A stretch of DNA of 64,000 nucleotides from Rhynchospora pubera (GCA_028095005.1 CM051463.1:61480251-61544250); one strand, 5' to 3'; counted from the stretch's first letter, positions 1-10,683 are shown. The notes: generated by a model from the sequence alone, not told the origin. Program-made: numbers and translations.

Positions 1-1309
1 TTTGACTAATGTGTTGGAGTTTATTAAGAAATAACCATATAAAGCCAGCATTTGCTCCAAAAACCTAAAATATTTTCAGGGGTGGTGATTGATTGTATCT
101 CATGATATCTTCGCTAAATATAAAACTTAATACAACACAAATTTCCTACCGAATCTTCAACTATGCTAGCCACTTGTGCAACAACCTTCCCACAGCATCC
201 TCCTTTAGAATCATAGACATCAATGATTAAATCATCGCCCAAGCTATCAGGAAAGCTGAAAAAGGAACAAAAGACAATGTTTCAGTAAGAAAATTGACAC
301 AACTATCAATGAACCCTGCCAGGAAAACCATTCGACCACTAGACACTCTAGAAATTTACTTGCACCAGATTTCAAGATTAAACATTAACGTCTAACTCAT
401 TTTCTAATGATGGTTGCAAACAAATCCATTATATCACTTCAGACCGTAAATTCATATCAAATATAAACATTGGAACTGAACCTCTCAGATTGTTTTACAT
501 GCCACAACTAGTGTTACAAAAGCAGTTTATTAAAAAAGTTAACTCTCTCTCCCTCTCAAACTTGGCAGCGGCTGCCTCTCTCTCTCTAATGTAACAAGGA
601 GATAATGAATCAAGTGTCGCCTCTGTCTAATTATAGAAATCCACGAGGAACACTAAATCCACATCATCATAAAATGAGAATCACAAATCAAAACTCAGAG
701 CGTATCATTACATGTGCCAGTTAGTGTTGACTTAGTAGTCAGTAACTGACAACCCGGTACTTAGCTGACAAAAATACAAATGAGGAAAGACAGCAACCCC
801 CCCCCCCTGGCATTTCTTTCTAACAAAAAGTCAATAGTATGTGGCTTGTGTACTAGATCCCGGAACAAAATGCCAAGACTATATTGCCTGTTAAGAGCTC
901 AAAAGTTGCTCTTTCAGGCATGAAAATGGAACAGAGTAGAGAGTTGTGATGTTTGTCTTGAGAGGGTGCAGCTAGGTCGATGGTTGTTTTCAGAGTCCTG
1001 TGACTTCTGTGAATACAGATGGCTACTATTTTATTTTGGTTGCATTTTCAATTTTAAGCATGGAAAGCTCTCATGTAATGAAGTTTGAATCCCAGCTATT
1101 GAGTAAATTGAAGTTTGAAATGCAGTTGTTATATATTTTCCTTTTATTATTTTCAAGAGATCAGCACAAAAAGCAGTCTTGCAATAGTAGCCACAGGGAC
1201 TACAAGATGCTATCATATTCGATTTCTTCATATATAACAAGGACCTTTTCCCAAAAAACAGGCGCATCAATAAACAAAGAGAAAGCTATCCAGAAGGAAA
1301 AAAAATATG
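1..1309. other. Non-coding left flank
   Basis: No convincing exon, RNA gene or element end was seen here. The only clear landmark is a run of eleven C at 797-807. The short open frames near 1000-1320 have no recognisable protein character and lie in AT-rich, intron-like sequence. Confidence 0.5.
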
Positions 1310-2276
1310 GTAATAACTAAGAAAACAATGGCCAAGTAAAGAGATTTAGAACTTACAAGACGTGTTTCACCAGATCCCGGTTGCATTGGAAACAACTCAT
1401 CATCAGGCATACTTTTCAGCCTCAGCTGACATGTGTATGTTTCTACATGACAGACAATCATTGATTGTCAGAAAAATATAAATATTGTTCTCAATCAGTT
1501 GTTCTTTCTTCTTTCTTCTTTTTTTTTCAAACTGCATTTGGCATACTTCTTTGTTAAATAATAAGAGTGACCAAATTGTCTATAAGTAACAAGGAAGGTC
1601 ATCTAACTACAATCAGAGAACTAGCAAAACAAGGAAATCAAAATGGTCATTTGCTTTATTGCAATTCAGTTTTGCCTAGTGCTTAGCACAAATAGAAATA
1701 GCTCTCGAGAAATGTAATTGCCAGATCAAAAAGCTGCAGAATTCGCTATAAGTCTATAACAGACTGATTCAAAGAATAGAGTTTTGCAAAAATTAGTATC
1801 TTATGATCAACATGCGCAAGTATACTCTGCAATTGAAAAAAATACCATACTGATCTGACAAATTTCCCTTTTTTTTAGCACCAACCGTAGGTACATCCAA
1901 ATGTATTGATCAATTAAATATGAAAACCTCAAACTACTTACAAACCCAATTATATACCTAGATAGGATGCAAAAGAGAAGAAATACTGGAAGAAATTAAA
2001 CAACAATACCTCGAGCAAATTGGATAAGATGCTATTGGTAATTGAACAACTCGGCCAAACTGGAGCACGGCCGAACTCAAATTGACCTTCATAGCCTGGG
2101 AAGAAAGAAAGCACGTTATCTGGCAAGAAATTATAGAAGGCAAAAGAAGAAAGGCAAAAGAACTCAAATTATAGAAGGCTGACTCTAAAAGCCAAAAATA
2201 GAAAAGGAACTAAGGAAAGGAGAAGAGAAAAACCTAGAAAAAAGAAAGACCGAGAAGAATAGTACCAAAGGCAGTG
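1310..2276 (+). repeat. Direct repeat, copy 0 of the small duplicated segment
   Basis: This segment reads almost base for base like 4352-5308, in the same orientation and about 3.0 kb away. Similarity starts abruptly at GTAATAACTAAGAAAAC and ends near the AATAGTACCAAAGGCAGT motif. It carries minus-strand exons that are also found in the other copy. Part of it (from about 1880) is also present near 9841-10250. Confidence 0.9.
1357..2095 (-). pseudogene. Exon fragments of unrecognised gene X (copy 0)
   Basis: Two well-bounded minus-strand exons are visible. The first, 2010-2095 (86 nt), follows a CCCAG acceptor, encodes AMKVNLSSAVLQFGRVVQL and onwards, and ends CGAG before GTATTG. The second, 1357-1425 (69 nt, phase 0), follows GTCAG, encodes LRLKSMPDDELFPMQPGSGE plus TRL, and ends before a consensus GTAAGT. 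Between them, around 1735-1850, a further exon-like stretch (reading ILAHVDHKILIFAKLYSLNQ) has an in-frame TAG. The same exons recur in the copy at 4402-5143. I do not recognise the protein family. This copy has the undamaged version of the LRLKSMPDDE exon, whereas the other copy has a 2-nt insertion. The internal stop and missing downstream exons argue for a gene fragment. Confidence 0.6.
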
Positions 2277-2280
2277 GTAA

Positions 2281-2395
2281 TTACATTTCTCGAGAGCTAT
2301 TTCTATTTGTGCTAAGCACTAGGCAAAACTGAATTGCAATAAAGCAAATGACCAATTTGATTTCCTTGATTTGCTAGTTCTCTGATTGTAGTTAG
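2281..2395 (-). repeat. 115-bp inverted copy of 1603-1717
   Basis: The sequence from TTACATTTCTCGAGAGC to GATTGTAGTTAG is the reverse complement of 1603-1717, with only a few changes. It is bracketed on both sides by the short motif AATAGTACCAAAGGCAGTGG (near 2260 and 2397), so a short inverted piece was inserted into a duplicated junction. This is a local, repair-type rearrangement rather than a transposon. Confidence 0.8.
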
Positions 2396-2535
2396 AATAG
2401 TACCAAAGGCAGTGGTAATTACCATTGCCTAAAAGAACTGGAAAAACAATACTTTTCCAGTGCATATTGTCAAGGACACAAGGGTATATTAGTGCTTTTG
2501 CTAAGAAGTGACAGGAGGAATAAAATAACTCATAC

Positions 2536-3714
2536 CCGATTTCCATCAAGATCAAATTCCTTCCCTAGTGATTCCATTACTAATTGTTGCAAGTATCGAC
2601 TGAAGAATAACAAACTGTCCTTGTAAGGGAGCACAACCATATCCTGAGGGGGACAGTGGCGAGAAAGGGAAGGAGAATCGCGAGGCAAAACAGCAAGAGA
2701 AGAAGTTAATTTCCAGCTAAGAACCAAACTAGACACTAGATTATATAGAATTAGAATTGTCATGAAAATCACTTTTAATAATTGAATCAGAATGAGATCC
2801 AATTTCAACCTTTGATCCAACTCCATCAGGTGCCCAGTACCAACACATAGAAAGCAGTGCTGCAGGGTTCTCTCTAACCTGAAAATATTACCAAATTAGC
2901 CACTAGCACTTCAAGCACTATTGGAATACAAAATTTCTACACCTCAGTGCACATAAAGAAAATTCATACCACAGTACTTCGAGTTGCCTCGTCCATCAGT
3001 GCAGCACCAACTAGCATTTCTCTGATGTCTATACCCTATAAGATTTAGACCATACAAACTCAGGTTTGCTAAAATAGTAATTAAGTACTGAAATAATGCA
3101 GTCAAAGGACGACATGGCACCTGAAGAGCAGCAGGAAGTCAACCAACTGCTGACATCTCAGAGGTTCTACCACCCACCCAGTCAAACATTGGAAATCTAG
3201 CAAGCCATCCTTCTATTCTAGCTGTATATCTAATAGAGAGTTCTCTTGTGTGATGGCAACACCCTGCAAAGAAGATTTGTGCTCAATTATGCATAACATG
3301 AGTGCAGTGTAGAACGTGCCATTGTAACTTTTAAAAAAAAATCCAAACATTAGCCAGTAACAATAACAGTCAAAATTTAATATTATACACATGGCTTACA
3401 AGAGATATTCAAATAGTAGACACAATCTATCAATCGATCTTCGATAAAATTAAATGAAACAGCAAAATAATGATTATGAAATGAACTTATTTCAGATTTT
3501 GTGCTTTAAAGTCTGGTGAATACTGATTACAAATCAATCCTATGCAAAGAGAAAATCTTACTTCCTGGGCCCCATGATATAGCGCATAAAAACAAATGGA
3601 AAGCCAGAAATAAGAACCTGAGATAAAAACCTGTTTTGAGAAATTGAGCCCAGCCTCTCTGAAAGCTTTTTGTACTTCCAATAGGCCGTTCCTAGTCTCA
3701 GGAGTACCTCCACT
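2536..3714 (-). pseudogene. PGI1-like: Glucose-6-phosphate isomerase fragment (plastid type), broken
   Basis: Five consecutive minus-strand exons match the middle of plant plastid-type glucose-6-phosphate isomerase, the enzyme that interconverts glucose-6-phosphate and fructose-6-phosphate for starch metabolism. They are 3631-3714 (GGTPETRNGLLEVQKAFREA), 3121-3263 ([12 protein letters not shown], then [18 protein letters not shown]), 2970-3035 (GIDIREMLVGAALMDEATRS), 2810-2878 (ENPAALLSMCWYWAPDGVGS) and 2536-2643 (DMVVLPYKDSLLFFSRYLQQ, then LGKEFDLDGNR). The last three have clean frames and intact GT-AG borders. The 3121-3263 exon has a 1-nt loss after LLD and an in-frame TGA before LPAALQ, and sequence just upstream of 3714 also looks shifted. 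The N-terminal and C-terminal parts of the roughly 600-aa enzyme are absent; the 3' side stops at the rearranged repeat near 2400. It is non-functional as an enzyme. The family match rests on recall of conserved motifs. Confidence 0.9.
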
Positions 3715-3885
3715 CTAAGAACCACTCTAACAGGAGTATGCCAGTTAGGAAGCTAAGCAAACATATCTGTGGTAAAAAAAAAAATGAATCTGAAAGTATC
3801 CATTTCACTTAGCCTATCCATTGAAATAAAGAGAAAATCGAGGGATTTAAAGGTCAGTCAAAAAAAAGGGGGAAAGGTAAAGCAC

Positions 3886-4265
3886 CTCTTGGTGGCATAG
3901 GTTCTTGCTACTTCTGCTCTTCATCAATACTGGCAACAACAAATCATGGACTAATGTAAGGCAGTCAGCAGTTGGAGTTGCCACGTCCATAACATAGGTC
4001 AGGTACCTGTGAAATATTTAAAAACAGATTTAAAACTATATTTAAATTCAACAAACACAGAGAGGTGATGGTATAATTGGATGTCTTTATCGAGATACCT
4101 TAGCCTGGCATACTCATCAGAAACCCCATAATATGATGCAAACTCTGTCAATAGCCACTTCCATGAACCATGCAGCACTAGGTTTCTTTGCTCAAACTTG
4201 AGTGATTTCATAGCAACTTCAAGGGTTATATCACAAGTAACCGTTTCAGCAATAGAAGACCCGCA
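3886..4265 (-). pseudogene. Two clean exons of unrecognised gene X
   Basis: Exon 4099-4265 (167 nt) follows a TTTGTAG acceptor and encodes CGSSIAETVTCDITLEVAMK, then SWKWLLTEFASYYGVSDEYA, ending AG before GTATCT. Exon 3886-4006 (121 nt) follows TTCACAG; its first G completes an AGG codon with the previous exon and it encodes YLTYVMDVATPTADCLTLVH and onwards to CHQE before GTGCTT. The joined frame is open for about 96 residues with matching splice phase, so this derives from a real gene. It looks alpha-helical, without signal peptide or membrane span. The next exons on the strand belong to the isomerase fragment, so the gene is cut off. I cannot name the family. Confidence 0.65.
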
Positions 4266-4351
4266 CTACAAACGGAAAGAAAGTGACAAACTAGTCAAGG
4301 AGATACATAATGTAACCCCAAAAAATATCAAAAAAATATCAAGGAGATACA

Positions 4352-5308
4352 TACGTAATAACTAAGAAAACTATGGCCAAGTAAAGAGATTTAGAACTTA
4401 CAAGACATGTGTTTCACCAGATCCCGGTTGCATTGGAACCAACTCATCATCAGGCATACTTTTCAGCCTCAGCTGACATGTGTATGTTTCTACATGACAG
4501 ACAATACATTGATTGTCAGAAAAATATAAATATTGTTCTCAAACAGTTGTTCTTTCTTCTTTCTTCTTTTTTTTTTCAAACTGCATTTGGCATACTTCTT
4601 TGTTAAATAATAAGAGTGACCAAATTGCCTATAAGTAACAAGGAAGATCATCTAACTACAATCAGAGAACTAGCAAATCAAGGAAATCAAATTGGTCATT
4701 TGCTTTATTGCAATTCAGTTTTGCCTAGTGCTTAGCACAAATAGAAATAGCACTCGAGAAATGTAATTACCAGATCAATAAGCTGCAGAATTAGCTATAA
4801 GTCTATAACAGACTGATTTAAAGAATAGAGTTTTGCAAAAATTAGTATCTTATGATCAACATGCGCAAGTATACTCCGCAATTGAAAAAATACCATACTG
4901 ATCTGACAAATTTCCCTTTTTTTTAGCACCAACCGTAGGTACATCCAAATGTATTTATCAATTAAATATGAAAACCTCAAACTACTTACAATCCCAATTA
5001 TATACCTAGATAGGATGCAAAAGAGAAGAAATACTGGAAGAAATTAAAAAACGATACCTCGAGCAAATTGGATAAGATGTTATTACTAATTGAACAACTC
5101 GGCCAAACTGGAGCACGGCCGAACTCAAATTGACATTCATAGCCTGCGAAGAAAGGAAGCACATTATCTGGCAAGAAATTATAGAAGGCAAAAGAACTCA
5201 AATTATAGATGGCTGACTCTAAAAGCCAAAAATAGAAAAGGAACTAAGGAAAGGAGAAGAGACAAACCTAGAAAAAGAAAGACCGAGAAGAATAGTACCA
5301 AAGGCAGT
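4352..5308 (+). repeat. Direct repeat, copy 1 of the small duplicated segment
   Basis: This is the partner of 1310-2276, nearly identical and in the same orientation. It continues rightward into sequence shared with 9841 onward, so it lies where two duplication events overlap. Confidence 0.9.
4402..5143 (-). pseudogene. Exon fragments of gene X (copy 1, frameshifted)
   Basis: Exon 5058-5143 (86 nt, encoding AMNVNLSSAVLQFGRVVQLV and onwards, ending CGAG before GTATCG) and exon 4402-4472 are the paralogues of 2010-2095 and 1357-1425. The second is 71 nt instead of 69 because of a 2-nt insertion in ACACATGTCTT, which breaks its phase. The exon-like stretch at 4795-4900 has an in-frame TAG as in copy 0. 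These exons lie upstream of, and in order with, the two exons at 3886-4265 and downstream of the leader near 5809. This suggests the 5' half of one gene on the minus strand. Confidence 0.55.
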
Positions 5309-5462
5309 AACAACTGCAAAAGTAGAAATAAAAGAAAATGAATTAGTTGATCTAAGTAAGGGTTTATCATAAAAAAAATTAGGAAAAAATTAGCAGCATT
5401 TAAAATTTCTGCAGAAGAAAAAGAAAGGAAAAAAAGAGTAAATAGAGAGAACAAACCAAAGG

Positions 5463-5737
5463 GGAGAAGAGAGCAAGAAACGGGTGCTTCTAGCGGTTCA
5501 TCGGAGAAGAGAGCGAGAAACGGGTGCTTCTAGCGGTTCATCGGAGAAGAGAGCGGGAAACGGGTGCTTCTAGCGGTTCATCGGAGAAGAGAGCGAGAAA
5601 CGGGTGCTTCTAGCGGTTCATCGGAGAAGAGAGCGAGAAACGAATGCTTCTAGCGGTTCATCGGAGAAGAGAGCGAGAAATTGCGGTTCGGCGGAGAAGA
5701 GAGCGAGAAATTACGGTTCGGCGGAGAAGAGAGCGAG
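5463..5737 (+). repeat. 40-bp minisatellite (5 units) plus 30-bp variant units
   Basis: Units beginning GGAGAAGAGAGCGAGAAAC start at 5463, 5503, 5543, 5583 and 5623, each 40 bp with the TGCTTCTAGCGGTTCATC half. Two shorter 30-bp units with the TTCGGC ending follow. Read on the minus strand it lies just downstream of a putative start codon at 5809, so it would fall in the leader or first exon of that transcript. Copy B of the duplication has fewer units. Confidence 0.92.
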
Positions 5738-5809
5738 AAAACACGGAGAGACGAAAAGAAAATCTGCCATAACCCTAGCCGCCGCGAACGGTCTCTGATT
5801 TTCTGCCAT
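5705..5809 (-). other. Putative first exon or leader ORF of gene X (copy A)
   Basis: On the minus strand an ATG at 5809 opens MAENQRPFAAARVMADFLFV, then runs into the repeated FLALFSAEP motif and a TAA. It follows a CT-rich leader of about 150 nt, typical of a plant 5' UTR, with a TATA-like box further up. In the paralogous copy (ATG at 10683) the frame is longer, about 53 codons. Whether the ORF is translated or is a uORF in the leader of gene X cannot be told from sequence. The conserved ATG and leader suggest a captured promoter and first exon. Confidence 0.35.
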
Positions 5810-5985
5810 GGCTTCGTTGTTTGGGTTTGCCGAGGAAAGTGAGAGAGAGAGAGAGTGATCGTGAAGGATCTAAAGAGAGAGAGAAGCAAAGGGATCTGGT
5901 GTGGCGAGAGAGAGAACCACGGAAGCAACTCTTGGGAAAGTGATTTAGCCGTTTGGGCACGCTCCTATTTAAATGCCCTCGCTAC
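5810..5985 (-). promoter_or_regulatory. Putative core promoter and CT-rich leader (copy A)
   Basis: Reading the minus strand, GCATTTAAATAGG near 5963-5976 is a TATA-like box. It is followed by about 150 nt rich in CTCTCTCT, common in plant 5' UTRs, before the ATG at 5809. The same arrangement is preserved at 10684-10860. Function is inferred from composition and order only. Confidence 0.35.
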
Positions 5986-7611
5986 GAAGAATATATGGAA
6001 ATATATTTTTAGATAGTGTATTAGTAAGTGATTTAGCCGTTTGGGCACGCTCCTAATAAATGCCCTCGCTATGAAGAATCTATGGAAATATATCCTTTAG
6101 ATAGTGTATTACTATTAGTGTGTATCAGTAATTGGTTGTAATTAGATATGGCAGGAGATTTGTTTCCTTTGTTGATTAGTTTCCTTTCTTGAAATTACAA
6201 GGTGAGTTTTCTGATGTTTAGTGACCAAAATGCCCTCTGGTATTTCAGTCGCTCCGACTTTACTCTAAACACTCGCCAGGTCCCACATCATTCCAACTCA
6301 TTTCGCCTCTGGCCTCCATACAAGATACAAGATACAACCAAACCTCATAATAATGAGAGTGTTGATGAATTGGATTATTCAAATTCGTTATTATGATATA
6401 TACGGATTGTTAAAGTTTGCAAAAAAAAAAAAAAGAATATGGGTATATATTAAGGAGCAGGTTAAAAAAATAAAAAAATACATGAATAGTGAAAAGAGAT
6501 TGGTGGATGTTAAATTATTATTGATCCCTACTCATTTATCTCAAGCATAAGAAATCAATTTCATATTTTATTAGAGACTCTGTTTCTGCACTAGTTTTAA
6601 GCAAAATGAGAGAAAATATTTCTAATATATCATTTTGCCATATAATGGTCCGACTTTATTATTTTTCGATGCAAGAAATGCACATTCAAACTTGCATCAA
6701 ACTATTAAAGCGATCTGGCGACTGTTTTCTTGTTATATATACACGTTATTTCTAACGATATAAAATGCATGAACCCTACATTAATAATAATCTTTAAATA
6801 CATTTTTATACAAATTTATAAATAGTTAAATTGATTAATTAAGTGACAACAAATATATTGGATATACTTTATAGGGTTAATTAGATTTTTGCCGCAAAAA
6901 TTGAAATTAGAAAAATACCATCACTAAATGACAAATTATTTTTATGCCACTACAAAATAGTAAATATTAGTTTTATGAATAATATTATTTTATGCCACTA
7001 CAAATATTAGTTTTTAGCCACGAAAAAATTGAAATTAGGAAAATACCATTACTAAATGATAAATTTATTGGAAATTTGGATGTTGGTACGAAACTCTAAA
7101 TTATATAGTATGGTTAATCCATAGCCAACATGCCTGTTTATGATGAATGTTGTTTCTCCCTATCTTTGGAAGGAAAAAGAAGGTTGCATGATAAGATGTA
7201 CGCATATTTAGCTCCAAATTACCAACTTTAAACACATCTAATAATGGATGAGGATTTTTTAGTTATAAAGTGCAAATAACTGAAAAGCACATAAAAAAGA
7301 TGATCAGTGAAGTGTGTGTAAATATATTTCCTTGTGCATCTTAATTGTGATTATTTCTCAATAAAACTTGGCCTATGCTAAGTGGAGAACTCAGACTAAC
7401 TGGTCTTTCCACAATCGTGGATTAATCCACGTCTATGGTATGCGGTCTTGCTTTGCATAACAAGAAAAAATAAAAAAGAAGTTAATTTGTCTTCAGTTTT
7501 AGAAACTTGTGACTATCTGAGATTTTTATAAACTAATTACTGATGGTCTACGACTACGAATAATTTAGTATGAACGAAGTTTATGATCGGCTTTAGGTTT
7601 TCTGTGTAAAC

Positions 7612-8170
7612 TAGGACTGAGCAAAAAACTCGGCCCTCGTGAGCTAGTTCGAACTCGAATCGGATAATACTCGATAGCAACTCGAGCTGTTTCAGCTTGA
7701 GCTGGAATAACTCGAGCTACACTGGCTCGGAAGGCCCATGAGCTGAGTTCGAGTTGCCTTCAGCTCGCTCAGTCCAACTCGTGAGACTTAGTCCAATTCG
7801 TTTGTTTAGTCTGTAAACCAGCCTAATTTTTAATTACTATTATATAACCTTAAGTTCTTTTCATTTTTAGGGAAAAACAACTTTATCTTCCTTCTTATCT
7901 CTTCGTGTGTCTTCTATGTGCATTTTAAACATTGTTTAATATATATGTTGTTTGCTTTTTAGTTTAGCCCATTACGAATTCTCAAAATTTGGTATTTAAT
8001 AACGAGTTAGTTTTCAAGCCATGAGCCAACTCGAGTTCTAATGAGTTGAGTTTGAGCTGCTAAAAAAACTCGGAATTACCTTGTGTGCTGAGTTGAGCCA
8101 GCTTGACTTGAGATGAGCTTGAGTTCGAGTTAGCCTCGGCTCGCTCTGGCTCAGCTCATCTACACCCTAA
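7612..8170. mobile_element. Non-autonomous hAT-type element with 8-bp target duplication
   Basis: The insert begins TAGGACTGAGC and ends CTACACCCTAA, so the short termini are inverted TAGG/CCTA. It is flanked by the direct repeat GTGTAAAC (7604-7611 and 8171-8178). The paralogous position in copy B, near 15823-15832, reads TGTGTAAACCGG with no insert. The interior is rich in GAGCTCGA and CTCGAGCT words and has no coding frame. Eight-base target duplications and TAGG ends fit the hAT superfamily. Confidence 0.75.
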
Positions 8171-8578
8171 GTGTAAACCGGATCTAAACAAAATAAGATT
8201 ATAGAAAAATGTTGAATTACTGATTTGCTTTGGAAGGTCTTTCTGGAGATGTTATCGTTTCTTTAGTCCTACGTTTCCTATTGACTAGAAGGCTCATGTC
8301 TCATAACTAGTGATAGTTCAAATATCATTGGTCCTTGGTCCGTCCTTTGGAAGATCGTCCTAATATCCGGACCGGACCGGTCCTTCGAAGTGCTTACGAA
8401 GGACAAGGACTTAGAAGAGCCGGACCTAATTTTTTTCAAAGACGGATGTTGAAGTGCCGGATTTCAAAGGGCCGAGTCCGACCTAGCCCTTCAATCATAG
8501 TGACTATTTAATCATGACAAAACATTAGAAACTAAAAAAATATTTTTAAAAAGTTAAATATTAGTATTATTTTAGAAG

Positions 8579-8980
8579 AATCCGAATCCTCAGCAGCAGT
8601 CATTTTCATTTTTTTTAATATTTAAAAATTTTAAAACTCAAATGTAGAATCCAAACCGTTAATCTTGTTAAATTTTGCCGGCGATGTATTTTCATATAAG
8701 TTTTATAAAATTCGAAGTTGATTTGATACTTGATTAAGTAACCAAATTATGAACGTATTAGAATTAATCTAACCAGATTCGTTCATTCGTTGACCTCTTG
8801 ATCTAGTATCAAATCAACTCCAAATTTTATAAAACATATATGAAAACGCATCGCCGGTAAAATTTAACAAGATCAACGATTTGGATTCTCCATCTAAGTT
8901 TTAAAAATTTTAAATATTAAAGAAAATGAAAAGGACTGCATGGAGCAGTCCTTTTTTTGACTGCTGAGGATTTGGATTGT
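8579..8980. mobile_element. Mutator-like MITE with long inverted arms (copy A)
   Basis: The two arms are inverted repeats of about 150 bp: 8579-8720 (AATCCGAATCCTCAGCAGC and onwards) and 8820-8980 in reverse. The element is bracketed by ATTTTAGAAG at 8569-8578 and 8981-8990. Long arms and a 9-10-bp target duplication fit a Mutator-like MITE. The paralogue at 16232-16639 sits at the same place, so insertion predates the tandem duplication. Confidence 0.75.
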
Positions 8981-9273
8981 ATTTTAGAAGGACTAGAAGG
9001 GTCAAGGATCTAGAAGGGCCGGATTATTGAAGGGTCGGTCTCCTCTTCCAAAAAATAAACCCATCTAACCCAGTTCGTCTTAACCCTTTTTCTCATTCCG
9101 ATCCGATCCGGCTCTCCTTTCAAACCCGTTAAGTCTGGTCCTTTAAAATCCGTCCAGGCTCTTTCGACTTTCAGTTCCCATAGCCTATAAAAGTACCTGC
9201 TGGATACTAATTAAGGTGTGCTCAGGTGCATCATGAGTTCATGACAGTGGTTCATCCCGTTTTTGCTACCAAA

Positions 9274-9429
9274 GGGTGCGTTTGGATCGTTGGAAGAAAG
9301 AAGAAGAAGAAGGAATAAGAAAAAAAAATTATAAACAATTCAAACTCTTCACAAAGTTACACACTTCCCAATACTTCTTCCCACTTCTTCCCCTTCTTTC
9401 CTTCTTCCCACACCTATCCAAACGCACCC
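9274..9429. mobile_element. Tourist-like MITE, family member 1
   Basis: Terminal inverted repeat GGGTGCGTTTGGAT / ATCCAAACGCACCC with AAA on both sides as a 3-bp target duplication. Inside it has the family words TTATAAACAATTCAAACTCTTC and TACACACTTCCCAATACTTC. Four further members lie in this window. Confidence 0.85.
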
Positions 9430-9432
9430 AAA

Positions 9433-9840
9433 GGTTCCAACGATCCCGTGAGGGTGGTATTTATCCCTGATCTCCTTATTGGTAAGTTTCCTTTTATTCT
9501 TCTTTGATGTATTAGATTTTTTTCTTTTTGTTTCTTTCCTTAATAATAACAACAATACCTTAAATTTAATTTCTGACTCCTTCGAGTTCTACTTCAAATT
9601 AACGCAATTTTCAACTTATCACTCAGTGCTAGACTGCTATACCTGTCTAACGTAGACAACTGTGGCGAAACAAGGGTGTTTCGTCAATCGTTTCGTTTCA
9701 GTGACGAAATTAATTTTTGTTTCGTTAATTATTTCGTAGGGTTGAAAAGGTGCGAAACGGTCAAATTTTACGTAAATTACACTGTGACAAAACTATTCGT
9801 TGTTTCGTTGATCGTTTCGTTATACCAGACGAAACCAAAT
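9433..9840. other. Spacer between duplication copies
   Basis: Contains a GGTAAG motif near 9480 that could be a 5' splice site after the leader-like block at 9180-9480, which is shared with 25195-25320. From about 9650 there is a patch rich in GTTTCGT and CGAAAC words, resembling the ends of the hAT element at 20348-22095. No gene seen. Confidence 0.4.
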
Positions 9841-9986
9841 TTTCCTTTTTTTTAGCACCAACCGTAGGTACATCCAAATGTATTTATCAATTAAATATGA
9901 AAACCTCAAACTACTTACAATCCCAATTATATACCTAGATAGGATGCAAAAGAGAAGAAATACTGGAAGAAATTAAAAAACGATAC

Positions 9987-10072
9987 CTCGAGCAAATTGG
10001 ATAAGATGTTATTACTAATTGAACAACTCGGCCAAACTGGAGCACGGCCGAACTCAAATTGACATTCATAGC
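9987..10072 (-). pseudogene. Third copy of a gene X exon
   Basis: An 86-nt exon bounded by CGCAG and GTATCG, essentially identical to 5058-5143 and close to 2010-2095. No further gene X exons follow downstream on this strand in this copy, so it is an orphan exon with its promoter-leader block at 10683-10860. Confidence 0.6.
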
Positions 10073-10406
10073 CTGCGAAGAAAGGAAGCACATTATCTGG
10101 CAAGAAATTATAGAAGGCAAAAGAAGAAAGGCAAAAGAACTCAAATTATAGATGGCTGACTCTAAAAGCCAAAAATAGAAAAGGAACTAAGGAAAGGAGA
10201 AGAGACAAACCTAGAAAAAGAAAGACCGAGAAGAATAGTACCAAAGGCAATAACAACTGCAAAAGTAGAAATAAAAGAAAATGAATTAGTTGATCTAAGT
10301 AAGGGTTTACCATAAAAAAAATTAGGAAAAAATTAGCAGCATTTAAAAATTTCTGCAGAAGAAAAAGAAAGGAAAAAAAGAGTAAATAGAGAGAACAAAC
10401 CAAAGG

Positions 10407-10597
10407 GGAGAAGAGAGCAAGAAACGGGTGCTTCTAGCGGTTCATCGGAGAAGAGAGCGAGAAACGGGTGCTTCTAGCGGTTCATCGGAGAAGAGAGCGG
10501 GAAACGGGTGCTTCTAGTGGTTCATCGGAGAAGAGAGCGAGAAACGAATGCTTCTAGCGGTTCATCGGAGAAGAGAGCGAGAAATTGCGGTTCGGCG
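10407..10597 (+). repeat. 40-bp minisatellite, contracted copy (4 units plus one 30-bp unit)
   Basis: The same repeat as 5463-5737 but with one 40-bp unit and one 30-bp unit fewer, and one unit carrying TTCTAGTGG. The difference shows that the array changed length after the tandem duplication. Confidence 0.88.
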
Positions 10598-10683
10598 GAG
10601 AAGAGAGCGAGAAAACACGGAGAGACGAAAAGAAAATCTGCCATAACCCTAGCCGCCGCGAACGGTCTCTGATTTTCTGCCAT

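Larger units (their letters stand above)
4905..9001 (+). repeat. Large tandem duplication, copy A
   Basis: From TTTTAGCACCAACCGTAGG to ATTTTAGAAGGACTAGAAG this unit is repeated at about 9841-16660 in the same orientation with a few percent divergence. Once element insertions are subtracted, the lengths agree (about 3.5 kb each). Copy A alone carries the hAT-type insert at 7612-8170. Copy B alone carries the LTR unit at 12308-15544. Confidence 0.9.

Noticed and set aside
2530..3263. Functional glucose-6-phosphate isomerase gene
   Set aside because: N- and C-terminal exons are absent, one exon has a 1-nt loss and a TGA, and the 3' side is cut by a rearranged repeat.
5463..5737. CRISPR-like regular repeats
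   Set aside because: The 40-bp units are directly adjacent with no unique spacers and sit in plant DNA; this is a minisatellite.
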